From Occultella glacieicola (GTDB taxonomy: Bacteria > Actinomycetota > Actinomycetes > Actinomycetales > Beutenbergiaceae): 64,000 nt of DNA. Made by a program: the position numbers and the translations under genes. The notes beneath the pieces were generated by a model that saw nothing but the letters and a program-made list of their open reading frames with translations, had not been told where the DNA came from and did not search any database. Where the stretch lies: NCBI RefSeq assembly GCF_004353825.1, contig NZ_SMNA01000004.1, forward strand, positions 455,770-519,769. Reading direction: 5' to 3'. This document shows, piece by piece, positions 34,978 through 43,411 of the stretch (position 1 is its first letter; the number at the start of each line of letters is the position of its first letter).

Positions 34978-37056
34978 TCAGGGTCGGGCCGGGAAGCCCT
35001 CGGCGACGGCGGCCCATCCCTCGGGCAGGTCGACTCGCCGGGGTAGGCCGTCGGGCTCGACCCAGCCGCCGAACAGCAGCGCGGCGGCCATCAGCAGCCC
35101 GCCGTTGCCGGGCAGGTACAGGGGCATCCGGTGCGGCACCTGCCGGTTGTGGCCGTTGGCCAGGAAGGTGTTCTTGTCCTCGCCGCGCACCAGCGCGTCG
35201 AGGGCGATGTCGGCGCGGCCGAGCCGGGTGGCGCACATCGCGATCATCGGGAAGTCCCAGCCCCAGGCGCTGCGCCACTCCCACCGTTCGCAGGCCCGCT
35301 GGAGGGTGCGCAGCATCGCCGGGTGGTCGAGGGCGCCGGTGTCCGGCACCACTCCGAGCGCGCCGAGCATCGAGGGATGGTCGGTGAACACGGTCCGGGC
35401 CGGGTTCGCCACCGCGTCGTAGCACCCGTCCGGGCTGAGCACCGGGCGCAGCCCGGCGGCCACGTCCGCCCACTCCTGCGGCTGCTCGCGACCATCGTCC
35501 CGACGCCAGCGCAGCGCCACCTGCAGCGCCCACCGGACGTAGGCGACCTCGAACAGCGGGTCCCAGGTCTCGCGCGCCCCGTACACCTCCTGGGCGGGCA
35601 TCAGCGGCGGCGGCAGGTGGTACGCGCCGTCCTCGCCGAGCAGGGCGAACGAGGCGAGGAACTCGGCAGTCTCGTCGACCAGGCCGCGGTAACGCTCGCG
35701 CACCCCGGCACCTCCGGCACCCGCCCCGGTCCGCAGCAGTTCCGCGTAGTGGATCACGTGGGGCTGTTGCCAGAGCAGCAACGGCCCGATCTCGTTCGGG
35801 CTCTCGACCCCCTCCGGGCCGACGTGTTTGGGCCACCGGGCACCCCGGAAGCCCTGGGACGCCGCGGTGCGGCGGGCGACCGGCAGGATCGTGGCGTACC
35901 AGGCCAGGCTGCGCTCGAGCAACTCCGGGCGGCCCCACGCCGGGAAGTGCGCGGCGTGCCACCAGTGCATCTCGAGGTGGAACGTGCCGCCCCAGCTGTT
36001 GCAGACGAGCCCGGTCTCCTGCGGCGGGGTGCTGCCCGAGCAGTGCACCTTCGTCTGGTACTGGGACAGCACGATTCGCCGTTCCAGCTCGCCGGCCCCG
36101 GCCGCGCTGCTGGCCCCGAGATCGACGGCGGCGCCCGACTCCCAGAAGTCCGCCCAGCCCTGGGCCGAGTGGTCCAGCACCGCGGCCGCGTCGTCGAGGA
36201 CCTCGGTGCCCAGGGCGGGGGCGAACTCGACCACGGCGGCGAGCCGCGGCCCGGTCGCCCGCAGCTCCCAGGCGTGCCCGTCCCCCGCGACGGCGACCCC
36301 ACCCGCAGCGCGCACCTGGTACCGGGCCTCGTCCAGCCGGCGGTCCCAGACGACGGTGCCGCCGTCCCGGTGCGCCGTGGTGATGTGGGCGTCGGGTCGG
36401 TGCCAGACCGGGGGCGCCTCGAAGCTCTCCTCCACGGACGGGAAGGCGATCCCGACGGCGAGGCGTCCGCCGGCGAGCAGCGGCGAGTCGATCTCGAACG
36501 CGACCGCGTCACGCTCGGGGTCGACGGCGGTGCGCACCCGCACGTCGACACCGGCCAGGGTGAAGGTGCTGGTGACGACGCCGGTCCAGAGGTCCAGTTC
36601 CTGACTGCCGGCCCGCACCTGCTCCCAGGCGGGTGCCCGACCGTCGAGCAGCAGCCCGATCCGGGCCAGGTGCAGCCGCTGCGGGTTCGTCCAGTAGTAG
36701 TAGCCGGCGGCGCGTCCGGACGCCTCGGAGGCCTCGCGGTCCTCGCGGAAGTCGTACGCGGTCGGGTACTCGACCGGGCCCCGCGGGCTCTCGTAGACCT
36801 CCATGGTGTCCTCGAGCCGCCGGCCGCGGGGGTTCGGTGCCCAGTGGTAGCCCCACTGGGCCTGGGTGCCGAGCGGCATCGCGGCCTCGCCGCGCTCGCG
36901 GGCGGCGCCGCGTTCGTAGCGGTCGGCGAACGTCTGCAGACCGGTGTGGTCCACGGTGAACGCGAACTCGCCGTTGCCGACGGACACCGGTTCCTCTGGC
37001 CGGGGCTCGGTGTAACGGATCGTGTGGCGGCGGACAAGGGCTTCGCGGTCGATCAC
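34978..37056 (-). CDS. alpha/alpha-barrel glycoside hydrolase-like protein, family uncertain
   Basis: The 692-residue protein starts with VSVGNGEFAFTVDHTGLQTF, resembling the N-terminal beta-sandwich of GH65/GH95-type enzymes. A helical toroid region follows (about 300-680), including GGTFHLEMHWWHAAHFPAWG, SPNEIGPLLLWQQPHVIHYAELL and WGWDFPMIAMCATRLG. The acidic residue in NEIG and the Asp in GWDFPM are candidate catalytic groups. The fold suggests clan GH-L/GH-M relatives, but I cannot assign a family. It is cytoplasmic (no signal) and divergent from the LacI regulator across a LacI-type site. Confidence 0.62.
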   Translation of the reverse strand: MIDREALVRRHTIRYTEPRPEEPVSVGNGEFAFTVDHTGLQTFADRYERGAARERGEAAMPLGTQAQWGYHWAPNPRGRRLEDTMEVYESPRGPVEYPTAYDFREDREASEASGRAAGYYYWTNPQRLHLARIGLLLDGRAPAWEQVRAGSQELDLWTGVVTSTFTLAGVDVRVRTAVDPERDAVAFEIDSPLLAGGRLAVGIAFPSVEESFEAPPVWHRPDAHITTAHRDGGTVVWDRRLDEARYQVRAAGGVAVAGDGHAWELRATGPRLAAVVEFAPALGTEVLDDAAAVLDHSAQGWADFWESGAAVDLGASSAAGAGELERRIVLSQYQTKVHCSGSTPPQETGLVCNSWGGTFHLEMHWWHAAHFPAWGRPELLERSLAWYATILPVARRTAASQGFRGARWPKHVGPEGVESPNEIGPLLLWQQPHVIHYAELLRTGAGAGGAGVRERYRGLVDETAEFLASFALLGEDGAYHLPPPLMPAQEVYGARETWDPLFEVAYVRWALQVALRWRRDDGREQPQEWADVAAGLRPVLSPDGCYDAVANPARTVFTDHPSMLGALGVVPDTGALDHPAMLRTLQRACERWEWRSAWGWDFPMIAMCATRLGRADIALDALVRGEDKNTFLANGHNRQVPHRMPLYLPGNGGLLMAAALLFGGWVEPDGLPRRVDLPEGWAAVAEGFPARP

Positions 37057-37135
37057 GAGGGGACTCCGGGGCTGAGGGCAGACGTGGTGGTGAAACGTTT
37101 GTGCAGATCCTTGCCAACGCCGTTACCATCCGAGG
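37057..37135. promoter_or_regulatory. divergent promoter with LacI-type operator AAACGTTT
   Basis: TGAAACGTTTGT (37091-37102) contains the palindrome AAACGTTT (37093-37100) between the minus-strand glycosidase and the LacI gene. TACCAT (37124-37129) can be the -10 box of the LacI gene. In the other direction TTGGCA (complement of 37112-37117) can be the glycosidase -35, putting the operator over its -10. This predicts autoregulation plus control of the glycosidase. Confidence 0.7.
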
Positions 37136-38167
37136 ATGGTGACGCTGCGGGATGTGGCCGGCCACGCCGGGGTATCGGTGTCGGTGGTCTCACGCGTGCT
37201 CAACTCCGACCCGTCGATCCGGATCCGCCCCGAGACCCGCAGCCGGGTGCTCGAGTCGGCGCGGCTGCTGCGCTACGCGCCGAACTCCGCGGGACGTTCG
37301 CTGCGCCGCTCGCGCACGCACCTGCTCGCGCTCGTGGTCCCCGACGTCACGAACGCCACCTTCACCGACCTGGTGAACGGGGTGGAGTCCCGGGCCCTCG
37401 ACCATGACTATTCGGTCCTGCTCGCGTCCAGCCCGCGGATGCAGCCCGGCAGCGACGGGTTCAACCGGCTCCTGAACGAGCGGCTGGTGGACGGCGTGCT
37501 GCTGCAGAAGGGGGACGAGGCGCCGATCGAGCTGGTTGCCCGGGCGCTGTCCCACCCCGAGCGGACCGTCCTGATCAACTCCGGCCCGGTGTCCGGCGTC
37601 GCCACGATCGCGATCGACGACGTCGCCGCGGGCGTGCTCGCCACCCGCCACCTGCTGGACCTCGGGCACACCGGCATCGGCTACGTCGGCGGCGTCCCGG
37701 CCTCCGACACCAGCGACCGGCGGCAGGCCGGGGTGGTGCGCACGCTCGCCGACGCGGGCCTGACGCTGGCCCGGGAGCACACGACGGCGCTGGGCTACAC
37801 CTACCGGTCCGCCCGGGACGCGGCCCGGTTGCTGCTCAGCCGCCAGCCGGCCCCGACCGCGCTCGTGGTCGGCAACGTCAACGCCGGGATCGGGGTGCTC
37901 ACCGAGGCGGCCCAGATGGGCATCCGGGTGCCGGACGAACTCTCCGTGGTGGCGATCCACGACATCTGGCCGGCGATCACCTGCGCGCCGGCCCTGACCA
38001 CGGTGCGGCTGCCGATGGCGAGCATGGGGGCAACCGCGGTGGACGTCCTGCTCGCCGGGCTCGAGACCTCCGACGGCGACGGCACCGACACGACCAGTCG
38101 GGTGGTCGACGACCCGGCCCCGGAGCTGGTGCTGCGCGCCTCGACCGCGCCGCCACCCGGCTCCTGA
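37136..38167 (+). CDS. LacI-family transcriptional repressor
   Basis: The 343-residue regulator has the standard LacI HTH (VTLRDVAGHAGVSVSVVSRVLNSDPSIRI, residues 2-30), the hinge helix (SAGRSLRRSRT) and a periplasmic-binding-like sensor (LLALVVPDVTNATFTDLVNGVE, LGHTGIGYVGG, PDELSVVAIHD). It should bind the AAACGTTT sites at 37093 and 31820 and be released by a sugar from the adjacent glycosidases. It is transcribed away from those genes and ends before a non-coding repeat region. Confidence 0.9.
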   Translation: MVTLRDVAGHAGVSVSVVSRVLNSDPSIRIRPETRSRVLESARLLRYAPNSAGRSLRRSRTHLLALVVPDVTNATFTDLVNGVESRALDHDYSVLLASSPRMQPGSDGFNRLLNERLVDGVLLQKGDEAPIELVARALSHPERTVLINSGPVSGVATIAIDDVAAGVLATRHLLDLGHTGIGYVGGVPASDTSDRRQAGVVRTLADAGLTLAREHTTALGYTYRSARDAARLLLSRQPAPTALVVGNVNAGIGVLTEAAQMGIRVPDELSVVAIHDIWPAITCAPALTTVRLPMASMGATAVDVLLAGLETSDGDGTDTTSRVVDDPAPELVLRASTAPPPGS

Positions 38168-38243
38168 CCGACCGTCCCACGCACTCCTCCGGCGCCGCGC
38201 GCTGCTCTCGGCCAAGGACGCGCAACTCGGTGTCCACGGCGCT

Positions 38244-38311
38244 GACCTAGTACCCGCCGCATCGAGATCGCACACCTGCGGGTCCGATCTCAGGGGCGCA
38301 GGTACTAGGTC
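38244..38311. repeat. 68-bp hairpin element, copy 1
   Basis: An outer 11-bp stem pairs 38244-38254 (GACCTAGTACC) with 38301-38311, and an inner 7-bp stem pairs GAGATCG (38264-38270) with CGATCTC (38285-38291). Copy 2 has the same architecture and length. Confidence 0.85.
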
Positions 38312-38407
38312 GACGGCGGAGGATCGGGCGGGGTTGGCGGCTTGGGGTTGCGCGGGGTTGGCGGCTTGGGGTTGTGCAGGGTCGACGGCGGGGGGTCGGG
38401 CTGGGAG
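38312..38407. repeat. 24-bp tandem repeat array, four units
   Basis: Four consecutive 24-base units start at 38312, 38336, 38360 and 38384. They are degenerate; the consensus begins GACGGCGGGGGGTCGGGC. The array starts at the base right after hairpin copy 1. Confidence 0.8.
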
Positions 38408-38486
38408 GGCAGGCGGCCGTCCGCGTCGTGATAAACCGCGCAGCGCGCACCTCCCGCGCCGCGCACTGCTCGGTGTCCACGGCGCT

Positions 38487-38554
38487 GACCTAGCACATGC
38501 CGCATCGAGATCGCACGCCCGCAGGTCCGATCTCAGGAGCGCAGGTGCTAGGTC
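38487..38554. repeat. 68-bp hairpin element, copy 2 (covarying stem)
   Basis: GACCTAGCAC (38487-38496) pairs with GTGCTAGGTC (38545-38554), and GAGATCG (38507-38513) pairs with CGATCTC (38528-38534). Compared with copy 1, T changed to C on the left arm and A to G on the right arm at pairing positions, so the stem stays perfect. Confidence 0.85.
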
Positions 38555-38694
38555 GACGGCGGGGGGCCGGGTGGGGGTGACGGCGGGGGGTCGGGCGAGG
38601 TCGACGGCGGGGGGCCGGGTGGGGGTGACGGCGGGGGGTCGGGCGAGGGTGACGGCGGGGGGTGCCGCGGGAGCGACGGCGGGGGGTCGGCTCA
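38555..38694. repeat. 24-bp tandem repeat array, nearly six units
   Basis: Units start at 38555, 38579, 38603, 38627, 38651 and 38675, each beginning GACGGCGGGGGG. The array begins immediately after hairpin copy 2, and its last partial unit runs into the stop codon of the oxidoreductase gene. Confidence 0.85.
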
Positions 38695-39777
38695 CGGCAG
38701 CGGGTGGCCGCCGGCCCGGCTCGCCTCGTGCGCGGCCTCCAGCACGGCCATCGTGCGCAGCACGTCAGAGGCTGCGGTCGGCAGCGTCCGGGACGCTCCG
38801 GTGACGTAGCGCTGGAGCGCACCCATGGTGGCGCCGAAGGCGTCCGGGAACCAGGACCCCTCGACCTCGACGGCCCGCCACCCGGTGCCGGTGTTGACCT
38901 CGAGCAGGTCCGGCCCGCCGCGGGGGTAGTCCAGCAGCAGGCCCAGCTGGGCGCGGATCGCCCCCGCGGTGCCGTGCCACAGCACGGCCGCCTCCTGGTG
39001 CTCGGGCCCGAACGTGTGGTCGTGGTTCGTGCTGATCGTGACCCGCAGCGGCCGGTCCGCGTAGTGCAGGAGGTACGCGCTGCGGGTGCTGGCCAGCGGC
39101 TTGTCCGGGTGCCGCACCGTGACCGCGCTGACGCCGGACGGGTCGCCGACGAACGAGCGCACCAGGTCGACGTAGTGGACCGAGTGCATCGGCATCTCCA
39201 TCCGGTCGAGCTCGAACACGCTGGGGAACAGCTCCCAACGGGTCTCGACCCGGACCAGGACCTCGAGGTCGATCAGCTCACCGATGGCGCCGTCCGCGAT
39301 CAGCCGGCGGGCGGCGGCCACGTGCGGCGCGAACCGCAGCTGGGTGTTCACCGAGGCGGTGAGCCGCTTGCGCCCGATGAGGTCGACGAGCTCGCGCGCC
39401 TGCGCGTGGGTGTAGCCGAGCGGCTTCTGGAGCTGCACCGCCGCGCCGTCGGGCAGGGCCTCGAGGATCGAGGCGAACGCACCGGGCATGACCGCCACGT
39501 CGTAGACGACCCCGGTCCCGTGGGCGGCCACCGCGGCCGCGATGTCCGGGTGAGTGGTCGGCACGCCGAACTCCGCGGCCAGCTCGCGGGCCCGGTCGAC
39601 GTCGAGGTCGACGACGGCCGCGACCGCCAGGCCCGCCTTGCGGTAGGCGGGTAGGTGCGCGTCCCGAGCGATCCCGCCGGCGCCCACCAGGACGATCGGC
39701 AGCGCCCCGGCGGGCAGGCCCCCGCGACCGGTGGGGTCGACCAGGTAGGCGGGGTCCGGCTCGCGTTCGGGGAGCAT
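38692..39777 (-). CDS. Gfo/Idh/MocA-family oxidoreductase
   Basis: The 361-residue protein has the NAD(P)-binding start IVLVGAGGIARDAHLPAY and the family's E-K-P-like motif as LQKPLGYTHAQAREL. The C-terminal substrate domain contains the conserved HSVHYVDLVRSF. Members oxidise hydroxyls of sugars, inositols or sugar lactones. It is the last gene of the minus-strand operon with a lactonase-like amidohydrolase. Its ATG shares one base with that gene's stop. It likely dehydrogenates a sugar to a lactone in that pathway. Confidence 0.87.
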   Translation of the reverse strand: MLPEREPDPAYLVDPTGRGGLPAGALPIVLVGAGGIARDAHLPAYRKAGLAVAAVVDLDVDRARELAAEFGVPTTHPDIAAAVAAHGTGVVYDVAVMPGAFASILEALPDGAAVQLQKPLGYTHAQARELVDLIGRKRLTASVNTQLRFAPHVAAARRLIADGAIGELIDLEVLVRVETRWELFPSVFELDRMEMPMHSVHYVDLVRSFVGDPSGVSAVTVRHPDKPLASTRSAYLLHYADRPLRVTISTNHDHTFGPEHQEAAVLWHGTAGAIRAQLGLLLDYPRGGPDLLEVNTGTGWRAVEVEGSWFPDAFGATMGALQRYVTGASRTLPTAASDVLRTMAVLEAAHEASRAGGHPLP

Positions 39778-40637
39778 CAGGCGCCGAGTCCGTACACGCG
39801 GGTGGCGGTGCCGCGGCGCAGGGCCAGGGCCTGTTCCCGGGGCAACCGGTCGACGGCCCCCACCAGCACGCTCATCGTGGCGTCGGCGCCGCCGGAGACC
39901 GTGCTCACCGGCCAGTCGCTGCCGAGCATCAGCCGGTCCGGCCCGAACGTCGCGAGCGCGATGGTCAGCACCGAGTCCAGCTGCTCGGGGGTGACCGCCC
40001 CGGCGGCAGGTTCGGCAGGTTCGGCAGGTTCGGCAGGGTAGATCCCCGAGACCTTCGCGACCACGTTCGCCAGCGCCGCCGCGTCGGCGAGTCGGTCGGT
40101 CCAGCGGCGGTAGTCGTCGTCGCGTCCGACCGGTGGCTTGCCGAGGTGGTCGAGGACCACGGTCAGCCCGGGGTGTTCTCCGGCGAGCGTGACGACGTTC
40201 TCCAGGTGCCGCGGCAGCACCGACACGTAATCGAGCGGGACGCCGGCCTCCTCGAGGAGCCCGATGCTTCGGCGTTGCTCGGCGCCGAGGATCCAGTCCG
40301 GGTCCGGCCGGTCGTGGCTGAGGTTGCGGACCCCGACGAATCCGGCGGTCGCCGCCAGGCGCGGCAGTTCCCGCGCCACGGTGTCCGGATCCTCCAGCGG
40401 CAGGTAGCACACGGCTCCGGCCAGGCGGGGCTCGGCCGCGACCAGCTCAAGCAGGTAGGTGGTCTCGTCGAGGGTCTCGTCCGCCTGCACCAGGATGGCA
40501 CGCTCCACGCCGTAGGGCGCCAGCGCCGCGAGGCCCTGCTCGAGGGGGTGGTCCGACCGCAGCGGCTCGGGGGCGCCGTCGAGCCATCGATACCGGGACC
40601 GGGACCGGTCCCAGACGTGCAGATGGGTATCGATCAC
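39777..40637 (-). CDS. amidohydrolase-2 family, L-fucono/rhamnono-lactonase-like
   Basis: The 286-residue TIM-barrel hydrolase has IDTHLHVW (HxH metal ligands), VLDHLGKPPVG (third His) and LGSDWPVS (metal Asp), the hallmarks of sugar lactonases such as L-fuconolactonase. It would open a lactone made by the adjacent dehydrogenase. A 9-base tandem repeat (GGCAGGTTC, around 40010-40040) encodes a PAE-PAE-PAE insertion. The start overlaps the MaoC-like stop by four bases. Confidence 0.82.
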   Translation of the reverse strand: MIDTHLHVWDRSRSRYRWLDGAPEPLRSDHPLEQGLAALAPYGVERAILVQADETLDETTYLLELVAAEPRLAGAVCYLPLEDPDTVARELPRLAATAGFVGVRNLSHDRPDPDWILGAEQRRSIGLLEEAGVPLDYVSVLPRHLENVVTLAGEHPGLTVVLDHLGKPPVGRDDDYRRWTDRLADAAALANVVAKVSGIYPAEPAEPAEPAAGAVTPEQLDSVLTIALATFGPDRLMLGSDWPVSTVSGGADATMSVLVGAVDRLPREQALALRRGTATRVYGLGA

Positions 40638-41104
40638 ACGTGTTCACCTCGCTTGTTGACGAGCTTGTTGACGACGTACAGGTGCACCAGGGACAGCACG
40701 GTATCGCCGTGCTGGTTGGTGACCGTGACCCGCTCGTCGACGCGGCCGAGCTCGGACCGGCGCGGGTGGTCGGTCACCTCCACGATCTCGGCCTCGACCG
40801 TGATCGTGTCGCCCAGGAACACCGGCTTGACGAACCGGATCCGGTCGTACCCGTAACTCATCGCCTGCGGGTTCACGTCGCCCGCGGTCATGCCGACGGC
40901 GACCGAGACGATCAGGGTGCCGTGCGCGATCCGGCCGGCCAGCCCGGCCTCCTCCACGCACCAGCGCTCGTCCATGTGGTGCGGGAAGAAGTCGCCGGTC
41001 TGCCCGGCGTGCAGCACCACGTCCGCCTCGGTGATCGTGCGCCCCAGGGTGCGCCGCACCTCCCCGACCTCGTACTGCTCGAGGTACCGGTCAACCACCT
41101 GCAT
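40634..41104 (-). CDS. MaoC-family (R)-specific enoyl-CoA hydratase/dehydratase
   Basis: The 156-residue hot-dog protein shows the hydratase-2 motif: TGDFFPHHMDERWC, supplying the catalytic Asp and His pair, then GRIAHGTLIVSVAVGM. It hydrates or dehydrates a CoA thioester in the cytoplasm. It overlaps the upstream binding-protein-like gene by 14 bases and sits two genes after a class III CoA-transferase, so a CoA-activated acid is the likely substrate. Confidence 0.85.
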   Translation of the reverse strand: MQVVDRYLEQYEVGEVRRTLGRTITEADVVLHAGQTGDFFPHHMDERWCVEEAGLAGRIAHGTLIVSVAVGMTAGDVNPQAMSYGYDRIRFVKPVFLGDTITVEAEIVEVTDHPRRSELGRVDERVTVTNQHGDTVLSLVHLYVVNKLVNKRGEHV

Positions 41105-42209
41105 GTGCCACTCCCAACGCTGTGAACATCCGGTCCAGGTCCTCCAGCACCGGGGCGGCCGGCTCGCGGCCGGTCAGACCGCGGTGCACGCGCTCGCAGG
41201 CCGCGTCCTGCACGGCCATGTAGCCGGGGTGCTGTGGCCGCAGACTCGCCAGCTCCAGGGTGCGGCGGGTGTCGGCGAAGAATCCGCCGGTCAGCTCGTG
41301 GAGGCCCGCATCGGACCAGGCGGCCACGTGCCCGGGCTGCCCGCCGCCGAGGGCGTACACGCCCCGTTGGGCCTCACCGGAGGCGACCCAGGTCGCGAAC
41401 GCGATCGCCTCCGCGGGGTGCTGGGTGCGAGCGGACACGGCCAGCCCGGCGCCGCCGAGCATCGAGCCACGGGGCTCCCCGTCGATCTCGGGGATGTCCC
41501 TCCAGTGCACGGGGTGGTCGCGGAAGCCCGGCCGTGCGTAGTTGCTGTACCCGTAGAGCAGGGGGGCGTAGGCCCACCGGTCGGAGGTGGCCAGCCGGTC
41601 GGCGGTCTGGATCGGGTTCTCACCCAGGCAGGCCTCGGGCACGAGGTCGCGCAGCCGCCCGAGCAGGTCCCACGCCCGCGCGAAGGCGTCCGGGTCCGCG
41701 AAACCGGACCGTCCGGCGTCGGCGCCCTGCAGCCCGGAGGTGAGGGTGAACGTCGAGGCGAAGGCGTCGATCGGCTTCGCAGGCCAGAGCACCGCTCCGG
41801 CGCGGGCGAGGTCGAGGACCTCCGGCCACGTCCGCGGCGGCGCCGGCAACAGGTCGGGCCGGTACGCCGCGACCTGCGCGGCGGCGTCGATCGCCAGGCC
41901 GTACTGTGCGCCGTCCCACCGGTAGCTGGAGAAACTGCGACCGACGAACGCGGCCGGCCCCTCGCCGTCGGGCAGCGCCGCCAGCAGCCCGGCCCGGGCC
42001 GCCTGCGGGATGTGCGGGTGATCGATCACGAGCAGGTCGTAGGACTCGGCCAGCGACTCCAGGCCCTGGTCGGCGAACGCCTGCAGGGAGCGGACCTCCC
42101 AGGTGACCTCGACGTCGTGGCCGGCGGCGGTGTGGGCGGCGGCGGCCGCCACGACGCTGTCCCGGCCACGCTCGTGGTCCCACGTCATGCCGCGCAGCCG
42201 GACGGTCAC
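41091..42209 (-). CDS. solute-binding-protein-like protein without signal peptide
   Basis: The 372-residue protein has the family-1 solute-binding fold: [43 protein letters not shown] and LAIDAAAQVAAYRPDLL. It lacks any signal peptide or lipobox: the GTG start overlaps the CoA-transferase stop (GTGA) and the first residues are already part of the fold. It should therefore stay in the cytoplasm. Similar signal-less proteins starting with GMTWDH are, as far as I recall, known beside CoA-transferase genes. It may bind a small acid or CoA-linked ligand. Function is unproven. Confidence 0.72.
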   Translation of the reverse strand: MTVRLRGMTWDHERGRDSVVAAAAAHTAAGHDVEVTWEVRSLQAFADQGLESLAESYDLLVIDHPHIPQAARAGLLAALPDGEGPAAFVGRSFSSYRWDGAQYGLAIDAAAQVAAYRPDLLPAPPRTWPEVLDLARAGAVLWPAKPIDAFASTFTLTSGLQGADAGRSGFADPDAFARAWDLLGRLRDLVPEACLGENPIQTADRLATSDRWAYAPLLYGYSNYARPGFRDHPVHWRDIPEIDGEPRGSMLGGAGLAVSARTQHPAEAIAFATWVASGEAQRGVYALGGGQPGHVAAWSDAGLHELTGGFFADTRRTLELASLRPQHPGYMAVQDAACERVHRGLTGREPAAPVLEDLDRMFTALGVAHAGG

Positions 42210-43411
42210 GGCACGCTCCCGGCCACCGGCTCCCGGTTCGGCGCCAGCTCCTCGCGGACCCGGTCGGTGTCCGCGCCGAGCAGTGGTGCGGCGTCGCCGC
42301 CCCAGAGCCGCTCGCCGTCGAGGCGGATCGGCAGCCGGGTGGTGGTGACCTCGGTGCGCGTACCGTCCGCCTCGTCGCGCCGCAGCGTCTGCACCATGTC
42401 GATCGCCCGGAACCCCTCGTGCGCGACGAGTTCGTCGACGGTGTGCAGCGGCGCGCACCACACGTCGGCGGCATCCAGGACCTCGAGCCAGGCCGCGGTG
42501 CTGCCGGTCCGCAGCCGGGCGGCGAGCAGCTCCTCGATCCGGCCGCGCTGCTCCCACCAGGTCTCCGGGTCGGTCAGCTCGACCAGCTCGGGGATCTCCA
42601 GCAGGGCGCCGAGCTGGGGCACCGGGTTCATCGCGATCGACAGGTACCCGTCGGCGGTCGGGTAGACGCCGTAGGGGGCGGGCAGGTAGGTGTGCGCGCT
42701 GTGCGGGCCGCGGGGCCGCGGGGTGACCGCCTCCGGCTGCGTCATCCGCACCGAGAGCATCTCGAACTGCAGGTCGAGCATCGCCTCCAGCAGGGACGTC
42801 TGCACCTGACCGCCGACTCCGGTGCGCAGCCGCCGCAGCAGCAGAGCCGTGATCCCGTGCGCCAGGTGGCAGGAGGCCAGGTGGTCCGCGATCGAGATCC
42901 CGAACGGGCTGGGGTCCGGGTCCGCCTGCAGCCACGGCAGGCCGGAGATCGACTGGGCGAGCAGGTCCTGGCCGGGGCGGTCACGCCAGGGCCCGTCGTC
43001 GCCGTACCCCGTTATCGAGCCGTAGACCACGCCGGGGTTGACCTCCCGGACCGTCTCGTAGTCCAGGCCGAGCCGGGTCATCACCCCGGGACGGAAGTTC
43101 TCCACGACCACGTCGGCCTGCTCCACCAGTTCCCGCACGAACGCGAGCTGCTCGGGGTCCTTGAGGTCCGCGGCCACGCTCTGCTTGCCGCGGTTCATCG
43201 CGTGGAAGGACACGGTGTCCTCGCCCGCCCGGGCCCCGGCGAAGGCCAGGCCACGGCCGATGTCCCCGATGCCCGGGCGTTCGATCTTGATGACCCGCGC
43301 GCCGAGGTCGGCGAGCCGCAGCGCGGCCACCGGCCCGGCGAGGAACTGGCTGAAGTCGAGGACCAGGAATCCGTCCAACGGGCGGGGCAGGCCCGGCTGG
43401 GAGGCTGTCAT
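42206..43411 (-). CDS. CaiB/BaiF class III CoA-transferase
   Basis: The 401-residue enzyme has [30 protein letters not shown], the [20 protein letters not shown] motif with the catalytic Asp, and [16 protein letters not shown]. It transfers CoA between carboxylic acids through a CoA-aspartyl intermediate. Its start overlaps the GH95 stop (ATGA), a striking coupling of glycoside hydrolysis to CoA-acid chemistry. The acid is unknown. Confidence 0.9.
   Translation of the reverse strand: MTASQPGLPRPLDGFLVLDFSQFLAGPVAALRLADLGARVIKIERPGIGDIGRGLAFAGARAGEDTVSFHAMNRGKQSVAADLKDPEQLAFVRELVEQADVVVENFRPGVMTRLGLDYETVREVNPGVVYGSITGYGDDGPWRDRPGQDLLAQSISGLPWLQADPDPSPFGISIADHLASCHLAHGITALLLRRLRTGVGGQVQTSLLEAMLDLQFEMLSVRMTQPEAVTPRPRGPHSAHTYLPAPYGVYPTADGYLSIAMNPVPQLGALLEIPELVELTDPETWWEQRGRIEELLAARLRTGSTAAWLEVLDAADVWCAPLHTVDELVAHEGFRAIDMVQTLRRDEADGTRTEVTTTRLPIRLDGERLWGGDAAPLLGADTDRVREELAPNREPVAGSVP

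Larger units (their letters stand above)
38168..38691. repeat. 524-bp non-coding region: duplicated hairpin plus 24-bp tandem-repeat element
   Basis: No convincing gene lies here. The region contains two copies of one composite element: a 68-base hairpin (38244-38311 and 38487-38554), each followed directly by an array of a 24-base unit (38312-38407 and 38555-38694). The sequence before each hairpin is also repeated (CTCGGTGTCCACGG at 38226 and 38469, and a GCGCCGCGC word further upstream). It separates two convergent genes. Confidence 0.8.

Noticed and set aside
38312..38694. 24-base repeats as a possible CRISPR array
   Set aside because: The units are directly adjacent with no spacers and no cas gene is nearby. 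They are tandem repeats.
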